Notes: a model not told the origin generated them from the letters alone. A stretch of DNA of 64,000 bases from PGZG01 sp046292765 (GCA_046292765.1 JBKBQA010000009.1:54272-118271), one strand, 5' to 3'; positions 49,538-58,844 are shown, numbered from the stretch's first letter. Numbers and translations are program-made.

Positions 49538-50631
49538 AGTGCCTCCAGCGGGTGAGGGGTAACCGGGCTGAGAAAAAACTCTTCAAGCACATCGGCGGGA
49601 AAATCATCGATACGGGCGTAGCGAAACGCGGGCTTGCCATCCTTGTCGATCAGCAGCGCTCGCACCCCTTCACGAAAATCATCATGCAGGGCGCACTGCA
49701 CCGACAGGGTCCACTCCATCCGGAATGCCTGCGCCAGCGACAGGTGGCGGACACGCTGCTGCGATGCCCACACCAGCCAGGCGGTCTGGACGCAGCCCTT
49801 CGCCAGTGTCGCGGCCGCTTTCTGCAGCCAGAGATCATCGCCTTGATAGCCGGTAATCTGATGAAACAGCGCCGCCAGCGAATCCGCATCGCAGAGGGCG
49901 TTGATCTGATCCAGATGCACACGCACATTGCTGACTGGCAACTGCTCTGCCGCCAGGGCATGACGACGCAACAACGCAGAAACTGCGCCGTGATCAATTG
50001 CTATCATGGCCAGCAGGGCCTGCATCACTTCTGCTTTACGTTCGTGTGCAATGGCGCGATCCGCAAGCCCGACAAACAATGCATCCGTGGCATTGATCTG
50101 GGCGCCGGTCAGGCCGAGAAACAACCCGGTGTGCCCCGGCATGCGATTGAGAAACCAGCTGCCACCGACATCGGGGTGCAAGCCAATGGTAATTTCCGGC
50201 ATGGCGATCCGGCTCTTCTCGGTCACCACTCGATGGGAACAACCGGACATCAGGCCCAGCCCTCCCCCCATGACAATGCCATGGCCCCAGCAAATCACCG
50301 GCTTGCGGTAACTGTGCAGCAGATAATCGAGTCGATACTCGCGGGCAAAGAAATCTTCTGCATACAGGTTACGTTCGCCTTTCGGCGTGTCCACCATGCT
50401 CTGGTAGAGGCGCACGATATCGCCACCGGCACAAAAGGCCTTGTCGCCCTCGGCGTCCAGCCACACGGCCGCGACCTGATCATCCTGTTGCCAGCTGCGC
50501 AGCTGGGCCGCGAGCAAGTCGATCATTTCAAGCGACAGGGAATTGAGCGATTTGGGCACATTCAGCGTGGCCACGCCGACAAGCTGGCCTGACGCTGTTT
50601 TATCGGTCCGGAACCGTACCGAATCATTCAT
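49534..50631 (-). CDS. enoyl-CoA hydratase-fold protein, probable 3-hydroxyisobutyryl-CoA hydrolase
   Basis: 365 residues, longer than a simple crotonase and typical of HIBCH. The oxyanion-hole block is ICWGHGIVMGGGLGLMSGCSH (about residues 117-137), and the catalytic Glu and Asp are seen in AMPEITIGLHPDVGGSWFLNR. The HIBCH C-terminal extension (KAAATLAKGCVQTAWLVW, ECALH-like region) is present. It releases 3-hydroxyisobutyrate from its CoA ester, preventing loss of CoA to methacrylyl-CoA. It lies between the acyl-CoA dehydrogenase and mmsB. Confidence 0.87.
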   Translation of the reverse strand: MNDSVRFRTDKTASGQLVGVATLNVPKSLNSLSLEMIDLLAAQLRSWQQDDQVAAVWLDAEGDKAFCAGGDIVRLYQSMVDTPKGERNLYAEDFFAREYRLDYLLHSYRKPVICWGHGIVMGGGLGLMSGCSHRVVTEKSRIAMPEITIGLHPDVGGSWFLNRMPGHTGLFLGLTGAQINATDALFVGLADRAIAHERKAEVMQALLAMIAIDHGAVSALLRRHALAAEQLPVSNVRVHLDQINALCDADSLAALFHQITGYQGDDLWLQKAAATLAKGCVQTAWLVWASQQRVRHLSLAQAFRMEWTLSVQCALHDDFREGVRALLIDKDGKPAFRYARIDDFPADVLEEFFLSPVTPHPLEAL

Positions 50632-50698
50632 TCGTGAAACTCCTGTGGTGTCCCTCAGGCCTGGCGCTTCTGCATCTGTGCCTCGCTGCCATGAATTT

Positions 50699-51841
50699 CT
50701 ACATCAGCAGGCGGCGCGCGATGATGACCCGCATGATTTCATTGGTTCCCTCCAGAATCTGGTGAACCCGGGTGTCCCGCAGGTAGCGCTCCAGAGGGTA
50801 TTCGCGGATATAGCCGTAGCCACCATGCAGTTGCAGCGCCTCATTACAGACATTGAAGCACAGGTCCGTGGCAAGGCGCTTGGCCATGGCACATACCATG
50901 GTGCGATCCTCATGGCGCTGGTCAAGCTTCCACGCTGCCAGACGCACCATCTGCTGGGCTGCCATCAACTCGGTGGCCATATCGGCGAGACGGAACTGTA
51001 CCGACTGGAACTCCGCTAACGCCTGACCGAACTGCTGACGCTCACGGACATAGCCGAGCGACTGATCGAGCGCAGCACGAGCGGTGCCGAGTGAGCAACT
51101 GGCGATATTGATGCGCCCGCCATCAAGACCCGCCATGGCAATGCGAAACCCATCGCCTTCGTCGCCGAGCCGGTAACGACTCGGGACACGCACATTGTCG
51201 AGCTGCACTTGGCGCGTGGGCTGGGACTTCCAACCCATCTTGTCCTCGTTGCGCCCGTAGCTGATGCCCGGCGCATTGGCCGGCACCAGAAAACAGGAGA
51301 TTCCGTTCGCTCCGCCATCACCGGTGCGCGCCATCAGCACCAGCGCATCGGTCGCGCCCGCCCCGGAAATAAAGGTCTTGGTGCCGCTCAACAGATAGTC
51401 ATCGCCATCATGGCGCGCACTGGCACGCAGCGACGCCGCGTCCGATCCCGCATTCGGTTCAGTCAGGCAGTAGGACGCCAGTTGCTCTCCCCGGGTCAGC
51501 CCCGGGCACCACTCGGCCCGTACCGCGTCGTTACCAAATTGCGCCAGCATCCAGGTGGCCATGTTATGAATGGTGATGTAAGCCGCGGTGGAGGTGCAGC
51601 CCTCGGACAGCACCTCGAAAATCAGTGAGGCATCCAGTCGTGACAAGCCCATGCCACCCTGCACCTCATCGGTGTAGAGGCTCATAAAGCCGAGCTGCCC
51701 CGCCGCGCGCAGGGTCTCTATCGGGAAATGGCTGTTGGCATCCCAGTCCGCTGCATGGGGCGCCAGCTCGTTCTGCATGAACTGACGAGCAGTGTCGCAG
51801 TAGGCTTGCTGTTCTTCACTCAGTGAAAAGTCCATCGACAC
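50699..51841 (-). CDS. acyl-CoA dehydrogenase, probable isobutyryl-CoA dehydrogenase
   Basis: A 380-residue FAD enzyme with the standard three-domain layout. ASYCLTEPNAGSDAASLRASA (about residues 132-152) binds FAD and substrate, and QLHGGYGYIREYPLERYLRD is conserved. The catalytic Glu is in VHQILEGTNEIMRVIIARR near the C terminus. By context (mmsA upstream, HIBCH and mmsB downstream) it should make methacrylyl-CoA from isobutyryl-CoA in valine breakdown. Activity on 2-methylbutyryl-CoA is also possible. Confidence 0.88.
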   Translation of the reverse strand: MSMDFSLSEEQQAYCDTARQFMQNELAPHAADWDANSHFPIETLRAAGQLGFMSLYTDEVQGGMGLSRLDASLIFEVLSEGCTSTAAYITIHNMATWMLAQFGNDAVRAEWCPGLTRGEQLASYCLTEPNAGSDAASLRASARHDGDDYLLSGTKTFISGAGATDALVLMARTGDGGANGISCFLVPANAPGISYGRNEDKMGWKSQPTRQVQLDNVRVPSRYRLGDEGDGFRIAMAGLDGGRINIASCSLGTARAALDQSLGYVRERQQFGQALAEFQSVQFRLADMATELMAAQQMVRLAAWKLDQRHEDRTMVCAMAKRLATDLCFNVCNEALQLHGGYGYIREYPLERYLRDTRVHQILEGTNEIMRVIIARRLLM

Positions 51842-51908
51842 TCTCTCACTTGATCTCGGGCATGCCCTGATTGTCGCTCCATAACGCCCTACCCTTTTGC
51901 ATCGGACC

Positions 51909-53396
51909 TTATTTCAGGGTAATGGTCATATTGGTTTCCGCAATCTCATCTTCCGGCCAGCGCGAGGTTACCGTCTTGGTCTCGGTGTAGAAGCGTACGC
52001 CCTGCTTGCCGTAAGCATGGAGATCGCCGTAGAACGAGCCCTTCCAGCCAGTAAAGGAGAAGAACGGCAGTGGCACCGGAATGGGGATATTGATACCCAC
52101 CTGCCCGACTTCCACTTCATGCTGATACTTGCGCGCAGCGGCGCCACTTTTCGTAAAGATCGAGGTGCCATTGCCGTAAGGATTGGCATTAACGAGGGCC
52201 AGCGCTTCGTCTAGCGACGCCACCTCGACACAGCACAGTACCGGTCCAAAAATTTCTTCCCGGTAAATAGTCATGTCGGGGGTCACCCCGCGGAACAGGG
52301 TCGGCCCCACCCAGTTACCGTCCGGGTAGCCCGCTACCGTGCATTCACTGCCATCCAGCAGACAGTCAGCCTCCTGCTTGCCGGTCTCGATCAGTTTCAG
52401 CACCCGTGCTTTCGCCTGCGGACTGATCAGCGGACCGTAGGCAGAAGCCGCATCACTGTAATGACCCGGCTGCACTCGGGCCAACTCATCGCACAACGCC
52501 GGGATCATGTCACGGGCACCGCCGACAAACACGGCCACGCTGATGGCCATGCAACGCTGCCCGGCGGCACCGACGCTGGCACCCACCAGCTGGCTGACCA
52601 CCTGCTGCGGATTGGCATCCGGCATGATCACCATATGATTCTTGGCGCCGGCAAAACATTGCGCTCTCTTCATGTGATCGGTGGCGGTGCGGTAGATGTG
52701 CTGGCCCACTGGCACGGAACCGACAAAAGACACGGCCCTGACATCAGCATGGGTAATCAGTTGATCGACCTGCTCCTTGCGGCCATGAACGATCTGCAAG
52801 ATATCCTTCGGTGCCCCGGCTTCCAGCAGCAACTCACCCAGACGTACCGCCGTCATGGGATCCTGCTCGGACGGCTTCAGGATAAAGCTGTTACCGCAGG
52901 CCAACGCCATCGGGAACATCCACAACGGAATCATGGCCGGGAAGTTAAACGGAGTAATGCCAACACAGACACCCAGCGGCTGCACCCAGGAATGGGTGTC
53001 GACGCCGCGGGCCACATTCTCGACGGTTTCTCCCATCATCAGCGCAGCTACATTGGCGGCTTGCTCAGCCACCTCGATGCCGCGCCAGACGTCGCCCTTG
53101 GCATCGGCGATTGTCTTGCCGGTCTCCCGCGCCACCAGTTCGCCGAGCTCGTCGTGGTGTGCCTTGAGCAAGTGCTGGTAACGCAGCATCAGCCGGGCGC
53201 GTTCCGGGGTCGGCACTTCCTTCCATACTGCAAAGGCCCGTTTCGCCGACACCACCGCAGCCTCGATGTCCTCCGCTGTGGCGCTGGCCACCTCCCAGAG
53301 CGGCTGATTGGTGGTCGGATCGGTCACCGGGAAAGGCTCGCGACCGGCGTCATGGCGCCACTCGCCGTTGATCAGATGGGGCACCCGGACAGTCAT
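51909..53396 (-). CDS. mmsA: methylmalonate-semialdehyde dehydrogenase (CoA-acylating)
   Basis: 495 residues from the ATG at 53396 (GGAG seven bases upstream); a longer frame of 87 extra codons runs under the divergent araC-type gene and is not used. The NAD-binding FNFPAMIPLWMFPMALACGN, SFVGSVPVGQHIY and the catalytic Cys in VGAAGQRCMAISVAVF mark the MmsA subfamily. It oxidises methylmalonate semialdehyde to propionyl-CoA. First gene of the mmsA-acd-hibch-mmsB operon. Confidence 0.95.
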   Translation of the reverse strand: MTVRVPHLINGEWRHDAGREPFPVTDPTTNQPLWEVASATAEDIEAAVVSAKRAFAVWKEVPTPERARLMLRYQHLLKAHHDELGELVARETGKTIADAKGDVWRGIEVAEQAANVAALMMGETVENVARGVDTHSWVQPLGVCVGITPFNFPAMIPLWMFPMALACGNSFILKPSEQDPMTAVRLGELLLEAGAPKDILQIVHGRKEQVDQLITHADVRAVSFVGSVPVGQHIYRTATDHMKRAQCFAGAKNHMVIMPDANPQQVVSQLVGASVGAAGQRCMAISVAVFVGGARDMIPALCDELARVQPGHYSDAASAYGPLISPQAKARVLKLIETGKQEADCLLDGSECTVAGYPDGNWVGPTLFRGVTPDMTIYREEIFGPVLCCVEVASLDEALALVNANPYGNGTSIFTKSGAAARKYQHEVEVGQVGINIPIPVPLPFFSFTGWKGSFYGDLHAYGKQGVRFYTETKTVTSRWPEDEIAETNMTITLK

Positions 53397-53488
53397 GGCA
53401 TTACTCCGCAAACAGGATCGATGCCACTTTGTAGCACGGGCGAGCGCGGGATAAGATGGCTCCGATTGCACAAGATGGACAAAATTGC

Positions 53489-54367
53489 GTGAGCCAAACC
53501 TCGAACTGGCCATTGCCGGAAAGTGGCGAGCGGATCCTGCTACCAGCGTTACCGGTACAGGAAATGGCTGGAAATACCCTATGCAGCGCCTGCTATCCGC
53601 TGGCGGTGGGCTATTACCCCAGTGCCCGGGGGCACCAGATGTCACGCCCCCAACCACAGGATTATCTGGTGATATATTGCGTCGATGGCGCCGCCACGCT
53701 GGAGATCGACGACAGCCCCCGGCTGGTGACTCGCGGCGACCTGCTGCTATTGCCGCCGCACCAGCCCCATCGCTATCAGGCCGATCCGGAGCAGCCCTGG
53801 ACCCTGTACTGGATGCATCTGGACGGCGATGACCTGGCCGGTCTGTTCAGGCTACTGGACCCGTCGTCGAGCCGGGTCATACCGATCGGCCTGCACGAAC
53901 CCCTCATCACTGATTGGCGATCCCTGCTTAACCTGCTCGCCGGCGGATCCACTCCGGCCACCCTGATGCACGCGGGCAGCCTGAGCCGCGCCATGCTGAC
54001 CTACGTCGCCATGCTCGCCAGCCGCCCTGCCGCACATCGCGAAACGCTCGATGTCGATGCCGTGCATCAACTGATGCAGCAACGCCTGGACCAGCGCCTG
54101 ACGCTGGCGGAGCTGGCCCGTGCTGCCGGCGAGTCGTCACCCTGGCAATTTATCCGCCGCTATCGCGCTGCCACCGGGCAAACGCCAATGCAGGCATTCT
54201 TGCATCGCAAGATCGCCCGTGCCTGTTATCTGCTGGAAGTGAGTGACCTGCCGGTGGCCGAGGTGGCCAGTCAATTCGGCTTCGACGACCCCTATTATTT
54301 CTCCCGGCTGTTTCGCAAGATTACCGGCATCAGCCCCGCGCACTATCGGCAACAGGGGCGGCGCTGA
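53489..54367 (+). CDS. AraC family regulator, probable MmsR-type activator of the valine operon
   Basis: 292 residues from the GTG at 53489; an in-frame ATG at 53456 would add 11 residues and neither has a strong ribosome site. The N-terminal cupin-like sensing domain (DYLVIYCVDGAATLEIDD, PPHQPHRYQ) is followed by the double helix-turn-helix (LTLAELARAAGESSPWQFIRRYRA and VAEVASQFGFDDPYYFSRLFRKITG). It diverges from mmsA, 92 bp apart, the same arrangement as mmsR-mmsAB in Pseudomonas. It likely senses a valine-derived intermediate. Confidence 0.85.
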   Translation: MSQTSNWPLPESGERILLPALPVQEMAGNTLCSACYPLAVGYYPSARGHQMSRPQPQDYLVIYCVDGAATLEIDDSPRLVTRGDLLLLPPHQPHRYQADPEQPWTLYWMHLDGDDLAGLFRLLDPSSSRVIPIGLHEPLITDWRSLLNLLAGGSTPATLMHAGSLSRAMLTYVAMLASRPAAHRETLDVDAVHQLMQQRLDQRLTLAELARAAGESSPWQFIRRYRAATGQTPMQAFLHRKIARACYLLEVSDLPVAEVASQFGFDDPYYFSRLFRKITGISPAHYRQQGRR

Positions 54368-55600
54368 TCATCCTTCGACAGCCAGCAGGGTGGCATCCAA
54401 CGCCTGCACAACCTGATCCCGACCCTGCTGTTTGGCGCGATACAATGCGGCGTCCGCGCGCTGCAGCAGCAGGTCAAAATCGCCCTCAAGGCCAGGCACC
54501 AGCGACGCTACGCCGACACTGACGGTGATATGGCGTGTGCCGTCCGGCATGGGCAACGACAAGTTGCGCACCGCTTCCAGCACCCGCTCTGCCACCCGAG
54601 TGCCAGAAACCAGATCGTTGCCACTGAGCACCAGCAAAAACTCCTCACCACCATAACGCACCGCCAGATCGTCGGCGCGGCCGGCAAAGCTGGCAATGGC
54701 ACCGGCCACCTGCCGCAGGCACTGATCTCCGGCCAGATGACCGAAATGGTCGTTGTAGGGTTTGAAATAATCGACATCAATCATCAATGCGGCTATCGGG
54801 AATCGTTCCCGCCGGGCACGGCGCCAGAGCACGTCGAGACAATCATCGAGATGACGGCGGTTCGACAGACCGGTCAGGGGATCGGTACGGGAAAGGTGCG
54901 CCACCTGCGCCGCGTACTGCTCGGTGCGCTGCTGGGCCAGGGTCAGCAATTGTGATTGCAGATAAGCGCGACGGTGACCGTGCTCAATCAGATAACAGAT
55001 CAGCATGCCCATCAGGCTGCTGCCGGTGTAGGTGCGATGGGCCACATTCCAGTCGACAGCGCCGCCCATCATGTCCGCCATCAGCATGCCGAGCGCGCCG
55101 CCCAGCCAGCCGGCGATCACGGCGGTGCGCAGGTTCAAGCCGACAATGCTATAGATGATGACCACGGCATACATGATCGCTGCATGGGTGAGCTGGCTGG
55201 CCACCTCATGGTGCATGATGCCGGTAATGGCCACCGACAGGGCCACCGCCAGCATACTGCCCAGCCCTGCGTACCAGAGAAACCAGCGATCCAGTGCGGT
55301 GATACGAGATAGCACGCCGGCGCCGACGATGATCACGCCAACCCAGCCATACCAGCTCGCCCAGTGCAGCCGCTCGGATTCAGGCATCAGGGCGTAAATG
55401 CCGGAGCTCAGCAAAATGTACAGAAACAGGATAAACAGAGACCGATATCGGAAAGCGTTTGCCGCCTCATGGCGATACTGGTCGCGATACCGACGCTCCA
55501 GCTCCTGCGGAAACGTCAGCCACAAGAAACCCTCGCGCAGCGTCCGCTCCGCTTCGGCAATACGAGGGGTGAACTGGCATTCCTCGCCAATCCGGCTCAT
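54368..55600 (-). CDS. membrane-bound diguanylate cyclase (GGDEF)
   Basis: A 410-residue protein. After about 45 cytosolic residues come six predicted membrane helices (about residues 50-205: ILFLYILLSSGIYAL, VGVIIVGAGVL, MLAVALSVAITGIM, YAVVIIYSIVGLNL, VIAGWLGGALGMLM, LMGMLICYLIE), a short linker, then a GGDEF domain. The active site is GGEEF (about residues 318-322), and the product-inhibition site RADD lies exactly five residues before it, so a working, feedback-controlled c-di-GMP synthase is expected. The signal is unknown. It abuts the AraC-type gene tail to tail. Confidence 0.92.
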   Translation of the reverse strand: MSRIGEECQFTPRIAEAERTLREGFLWLTFPQELERRYRDQYRHEAANAFRYRSLFILFLYILLSSGIYALMPESERLHWASWYGWVGVIIVGAGVLSRITALDRWFLWYAGLGSMLAVALSVAITGIMHHEVASQLTHAAIMYAVVIIYSIVGLNLRTAVIAGWLGGALGMLMADMMGGAVDWNVAHRTYTGSSLMGMLICYLIEHGHRRAYLQSQLLTLAQQRTEQYAAQVAHLSRTDPLTGLSNRRHLDDCLDVLWRRARRERFPIAALMIDVDYFKPYNDHFGHLAGDQCLRQVAGAIASFAGRADDLAVRYGGEEFLLVLSGNDLVSGTRVAERVLEAVRNLSLPMPDGTRHITVSVGVASLVPGLEGDFDLLLQRADAALYRAKQQGRDQVVQALDATLLAVEG

Positions 55601-55782
55601 CAGGTCTCTCCCTGGTTGACCGCCTTCCGTGATATCAAAATGAAGCCTTTTTCTACGACATAATCCGTAGATTCATATTTACCGCAGATGGGTACTATCT
55701 GCAAAGCGCTTCCTGAACGATAGTGCATAGAATGACGATAACCGTATCCCTCTGAGCACACCCGAACCGCACCGGAGTTGCC

Positions 55783-56562
55783 GTGAAAAAACAACAAAAA
55801 GACTACGACACCCTGACCCTGACCGAGCACCCGCCCTGGGCGCAGACGTTCTGGGACTCGCTGGAGCCGTTCAAGGGCAAGGTTGCCAACCATCCCTTTT
55901 TCAATGAAATGGCGGCCGGCACCCTGCATGTGGACTGCTTCCGCCATGCGCTGCTGAATTTCTACCCGCTGGTGGCCAACTTCCCCCATTACATGGGGCT
56001 GACCCTGTCGCGGGCCGTGGACATGCGCCTGCCGGGCATGCTGGAAGCGCGCGACTGGCTGATCGGCAACATCCGCATTGAGCAGCGCCATCTGTACTGG
56101 TACCGCGACTGGGCCAAAGGCTTTGGTATTACCGACGCAGATCTGGATAACGTGCGGCCGCCGCCGGCCATGGATGCTGTGAACCATTATCTCTGGCACA
56201 TGAGCCAGCATGCGCCGGTAGCAGAAGCCATCGCCGCCACCAACCTTGCCATTGAATGGGCCACCGGCGAATGGAGTCGCAAGGTGGTGCATGGCATGCG
56301 CGAGTATGCCAAGTCCGGCGCTGCCGTGATTGATCGACGCACCATGGCCTGGCTGCGTGCCCACGCCCATTACGACGACATGCACCCGCACGAAGCCATG
56401 GAACTGATCAAGCGGCTTTGCCACGACGACGTCTCCCGCGAAGGAGCCCGCCATGCGGCGCAGCATGGCATGGAGTATTACGTCATGGCGCTGGATGATT
56501 GTTTCCGGTTACACAAACCGGCACAGAAGATCGCAGCGGCGGGTAACGCCATTCCGGCCTGA
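55783..56562 (+). CDS. TenA/PqqC-like heme-oxygenase-fold protein
   Basis: A 259-residue all-helical protein starting at a GTG with CCGGAG seven bases before it. Conserved stretches such as HPFFNEMAAGTLHVDCFRHAL, FPHYMGLTLSRA, IEQRHLYWYRDWAKGFG and ATGEWSRKVV match the 'TenA family / iron-containing redox enzyme' group, with His and Glu residues that could hold a di-iron site (ExxH in EQRH). It could be a cofactor-processing oxidase or thiaminase-like enzyme; no pathway genes are adjacent, so the role is open. Confidence 0.7.
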   Translation: MKKQQKDYDTLTLTEHPPWAQTFWDSLEPFKGKVANHPFFNEMAAGTLHVDCFRHALLNFYPLVANFPHYMGLTLSRAVDMRLPGMLEARDWLIGNIRIEQRHLYWYRDWAKGFGITDADLDNVRPPPAMDAVNHYLWHMSQHAPVAEAIAATNLAIEWATGEWSRKVVHGMREYAKSGAAVIDRRTMAWLRAHAHYDDMHPHEAMELIKRLCHDDVSREGARHAAQHGMEYYVMALDDCFRLHKPAQKIAAAGNAIPA

Positions 56563-56588
56563 CGTGTCTCGCCTTTCGGGGTTGATGC

Positions 56589-58070
56589 CTACAAGCGGGC
56601 CTCGAAGGTTTCGCAAAGGGTTTGCAACACGCGAATGCGGGCATGGCGCTTGTCGTTTGCTTCCACCAGCGTCCAGGGCGCGTACTCGGTGCTGGTGCGA
56701 TCCACCATGTCACACACTGCCCGCTCGTAGTCCGGCCAGCGGTCACGGTTGCGCCAGTCCTCGTCGGTGATCTTGAAACGCTTGTAGCCGGTCTGCTCGC
56801 GAGCCTGAAAGCGTTTCAGTTGCTCATCCGGGGTAATCGCCAGCCAGAACTTGGTAACAATGGTGCCATGCTCCACCAGTTGCTCTTCGAACTCGTTAAT
56901 CTCGGAGTAGGCACGCATCCAGTCATGCTCAGAACACAGGCCCTCGACCCGTTCGACCAGCACCCGGCCATACCAGCTGCGATCAAACAGGGCAAAACGG
57001 CCATGCCGGGGCAGATGACGCCAGAACCGCCACAGATAGGGTTGGGCGCGCTCCTCATCGGTGGGTGCGGCAATCGGAATGACGCGATAAAAACGCGCAT
57101 CCAGCGCCTGGGTAATGCGACGAATCGCGCCACCCTTGCCGGCCGCATCGTTGCCCTCGAACACACAGACTGCATTGCGCTTGCGAAAACGGCTATCGCG
57201 ACTGATCAGGCTCAGCTCCCGCTGCCAACGGGCCAGTTCATCCTTGTACGGTTTCTTTTTCAGCGACAGGCCATAGTCGAGCTGATTGATGACATTGCGT
57301 TCGTCGAGTGCGGCACGCTCCAGTAACGGCGCAGGCGCTGGTAACGCCACCGGGGCAGTCTGATCGAGCTTCTTGCGAATGGACTCAAGCAGCAGCTCAC
57401 CGGCAGTGAGGCTCCGATAACGGTGTTCGGTGCCGTCAATCACCACCCAGGGCGCATCGCCGGTGCTGGTTTCCCGCAGCACCGTCTCGCTGACTGCGGC
57501 AAAGCGATCGAAATGGCGAAAGAACTTCCAGTCCTTTTCGCTGACGCGCCAGGCGGTATCGGGATTTTTTTCCAGCTCGGTGAGACGCCTCTTCTGGCGC
57601 TTTTTCGACAAGTGAAACCAGAGCTTGATCAGCAGTACGTTCTCGCGCGCCAGCATGCGCTCAAAGTGACGGATCCGCTGGATCTGCTGATCCAGATCCG
57701 CCGCACTGGAGTGGCCCAGCACCCGGTCGACAACAACACCGGTATACCAGGAGCCGAACAGCACCCCGATCTTGCCCTTGGGTGGCAACGCCCGCCAGTA
57801 ACGCCACATAAAAGGGCGCTGCCGCTCTTCCTCGCTCAATTCGGCAAAGGCTTCCGTAACGATATGCCGCGGGTCCATCCACTCATTGAGCACATTGACG
57901 GTTTCACCTTTGCCCGCCCCCTCAATACCGCCAATCACCAGCACGACGGCCGTATTGGCTTTTTCCAGCAGATCCAGCTGCGCTTCCAGTAACGCCTCGC
58001 GCAACTCCGGCACCCTCGCCTTCCAGGTGTCCTTGTCGAGGGTGTGGCCCAACTCTGCGGATTCGAACAT
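56589..58070 (-). CDS. pap: polyphosphate:AMP phosphotransferase (PPK2 class II, two domains)
   Basis: 493 residues from the ATG at 58070 (GGAGGT seven bases upstream). Two PPK2 domains are in tandem. The first Walker A is VIGGIEGAGKGETVNVLNEW (about residues 45-64), with MDPRHIVTEAF and RPFMWRYWRALP; the second is VFEGNDAAGKGGAIRRITQAL (about residues 298-318), with AQPYLWRFWRHLP and FDRSWYGRVLVERV. In Pap the C-terminal domain is the active one, making ADP from AMP and polyphosphate. It lies 60 bp after the BLUF gene and probably shares its transcript. Confidence 0.92.
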   Translation of the reverse strand: MFESAELGHTLDKDTWKARVPELREALLEAQLDLLEKANTAVVLVIGGIEGAGKGETVNVLNEWMDPRHIVTEAFAELSEEERQRPFMWRYWRALPPKGKIGVLFGSWYTGVVVDRVLGHSSAADLDQQIQRIRHFERMLARENVLLIKLWFHLSKKRQKRRLTELEKNPDTAWRVSEKDWKFFRHFDRFAAVSETVLRETSTGDAPWVVIDGTEHRYRSLTAGELLLESIRKKLDQTAPVALPAPAPLLERAALDERNVINQLDYGLSLKKKPYKDELARWQRELSLISRDSRFRKRNAVCVFEGNDAAGKGGAIRRITQALDARFYRVIPIAAPTDEERAQPYLWRFWRHLPRHGRFALFDRSWYGRVLVERVEGLCSEHDWMRAYSEINEFEEQLVEHGTIVTKFWLAITPDEQLKRFQAREQTGYKRFKITDEDWRNRDRWPDYERAVCDMVDRTSTEYAPWTLVEANDKRHARIRVLQTLCETFEARL

Positions 58071-58130
58071 CAAACTACCTCCGATACGGTCACCCCAAGT
58101 GTGCCGCGCCGGAGGGCGGTTGAACACCTG

Positions 58131-58571
58131 TCAGGAAACGACGCGGCCGGTGACTGTGTCACGGAAGCCGCTGATCAGATCCAGCGCATCGCTGGCAGCG
58201 GCCTCTGGCGCGTCAATTCGCTGGTCCCGGCCGGTCTTCAGCAGCTGGCTGAATCCTTCCAGCAGATCGGCATCGCGACCGGATACCTGGGTGAAGGCCA
58301 TTGACCAGTCCGGCAGCTCACGCTCGGTGACGTCCTGCTCCAGCAGCACCATCACACCATGGTGGCGGGGGTCCTTTTCCACCCGCGCCATCACCGCCTC
58401 GACCCGGCTACGCTCCCCTTCCAGCATCTGGAAGAAGGTGCCGCCGTGATAACAGAGCATGCCGGTGACACCATCCCGGCTATTATTACGTCGAGATGCC
58501 GCCAGAATCCGTGTCAGCTCGTCCTTGCCGTATTCCCGAGTTGCCGTGGAAACATAGACGATCTGATACAT
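58131..58571 (-). CDS. BLUF-domain blue-light photoreceptor
   Basis: 146 residues from the ATG at 58571 (MYQIVYVSTATREYG). All flavin-pocket residues line up with AppA by spacing: Tyr6, Asn30, Gln48 (in FFQMLEG), Trp89 and Met91 (DWSMAF). This is therefore a complete BLUF domain that should show the light-driven hydrogen-bond switch. After it come only about 45 residues with no effector domain, so output must go through a partner protein. It precedes pap on the same strand; light control of polyphosphate metabolism or of the nearby c-di-GMP cyclase is speculation. Confidence 0.93.
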   Translation of the reverse strand: MYQIVYVSTATREYGKDELTRILAASRRNNSRDGVTGMLCYHGGTFFQMLEGERSRVEAVMARVEKDPRHHGVMVLLEQDVTERELPDWSMAFTQVSGRDADLLEGFSQLLKTGRDQRIDAPEAAASDALDLISGFRDTVTGRVVS

Positions 58572-58644
58572 TATTCTGATCTCCCGGAGCAGGTAGCGCA
58601 CCCTATCGGTGCATCCGTGACGCGAAGGTGAAGGGACAGCCCCT

Positions 58645-58814
58645 CCCCAGTCGGGGACACGCATGTATTTAGTCGGAGGCTAGTCTGGGAGATGGTCCAG
58701 TCGGGGGAGGAGGCCTAGTCTGGAGGCCTAGTCTGGGACAAGGCCTAGTCTGGGACACGCATGTGTTATGCCACTTCATGCGTGTCCTGAATTTCTGAAT
58801 TTCGTAGACTGGGG
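58645..58814. repeat. 170-bp REP/MITE-like element related to the ends of the nearby RAYT unit
   Basis: The element is bounded by inverted CCCCAGTC (58645-58652) and GACTGGGG (58807-58814). Inside are GGGACACGCATG near both ends, the inverse CATGCGTGTCC at 58778-58788, and three direct copies of GGCCTAGTCTGG between 58712 and 58754. The right end CATGCGTGTCCTGAATTTCT is nearly the same as the sequence after the transposase unit at 63573-63592. It fills the divergent promoter region between the BLUF gene and the MFS gene. Confidence 0.75.
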
Positions 58815-58844
58815 CAGAGCCTTCTTCAAACCAAGGGCACGGGG

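Noticed and set aside
58712..58754. Short direct GGCCTAGTCTGG repeats as a CRISPR-like array
   Set aside because: The units are 12 nt with irregular short gaps and no cas genes, and they lie inside a REP-like element.
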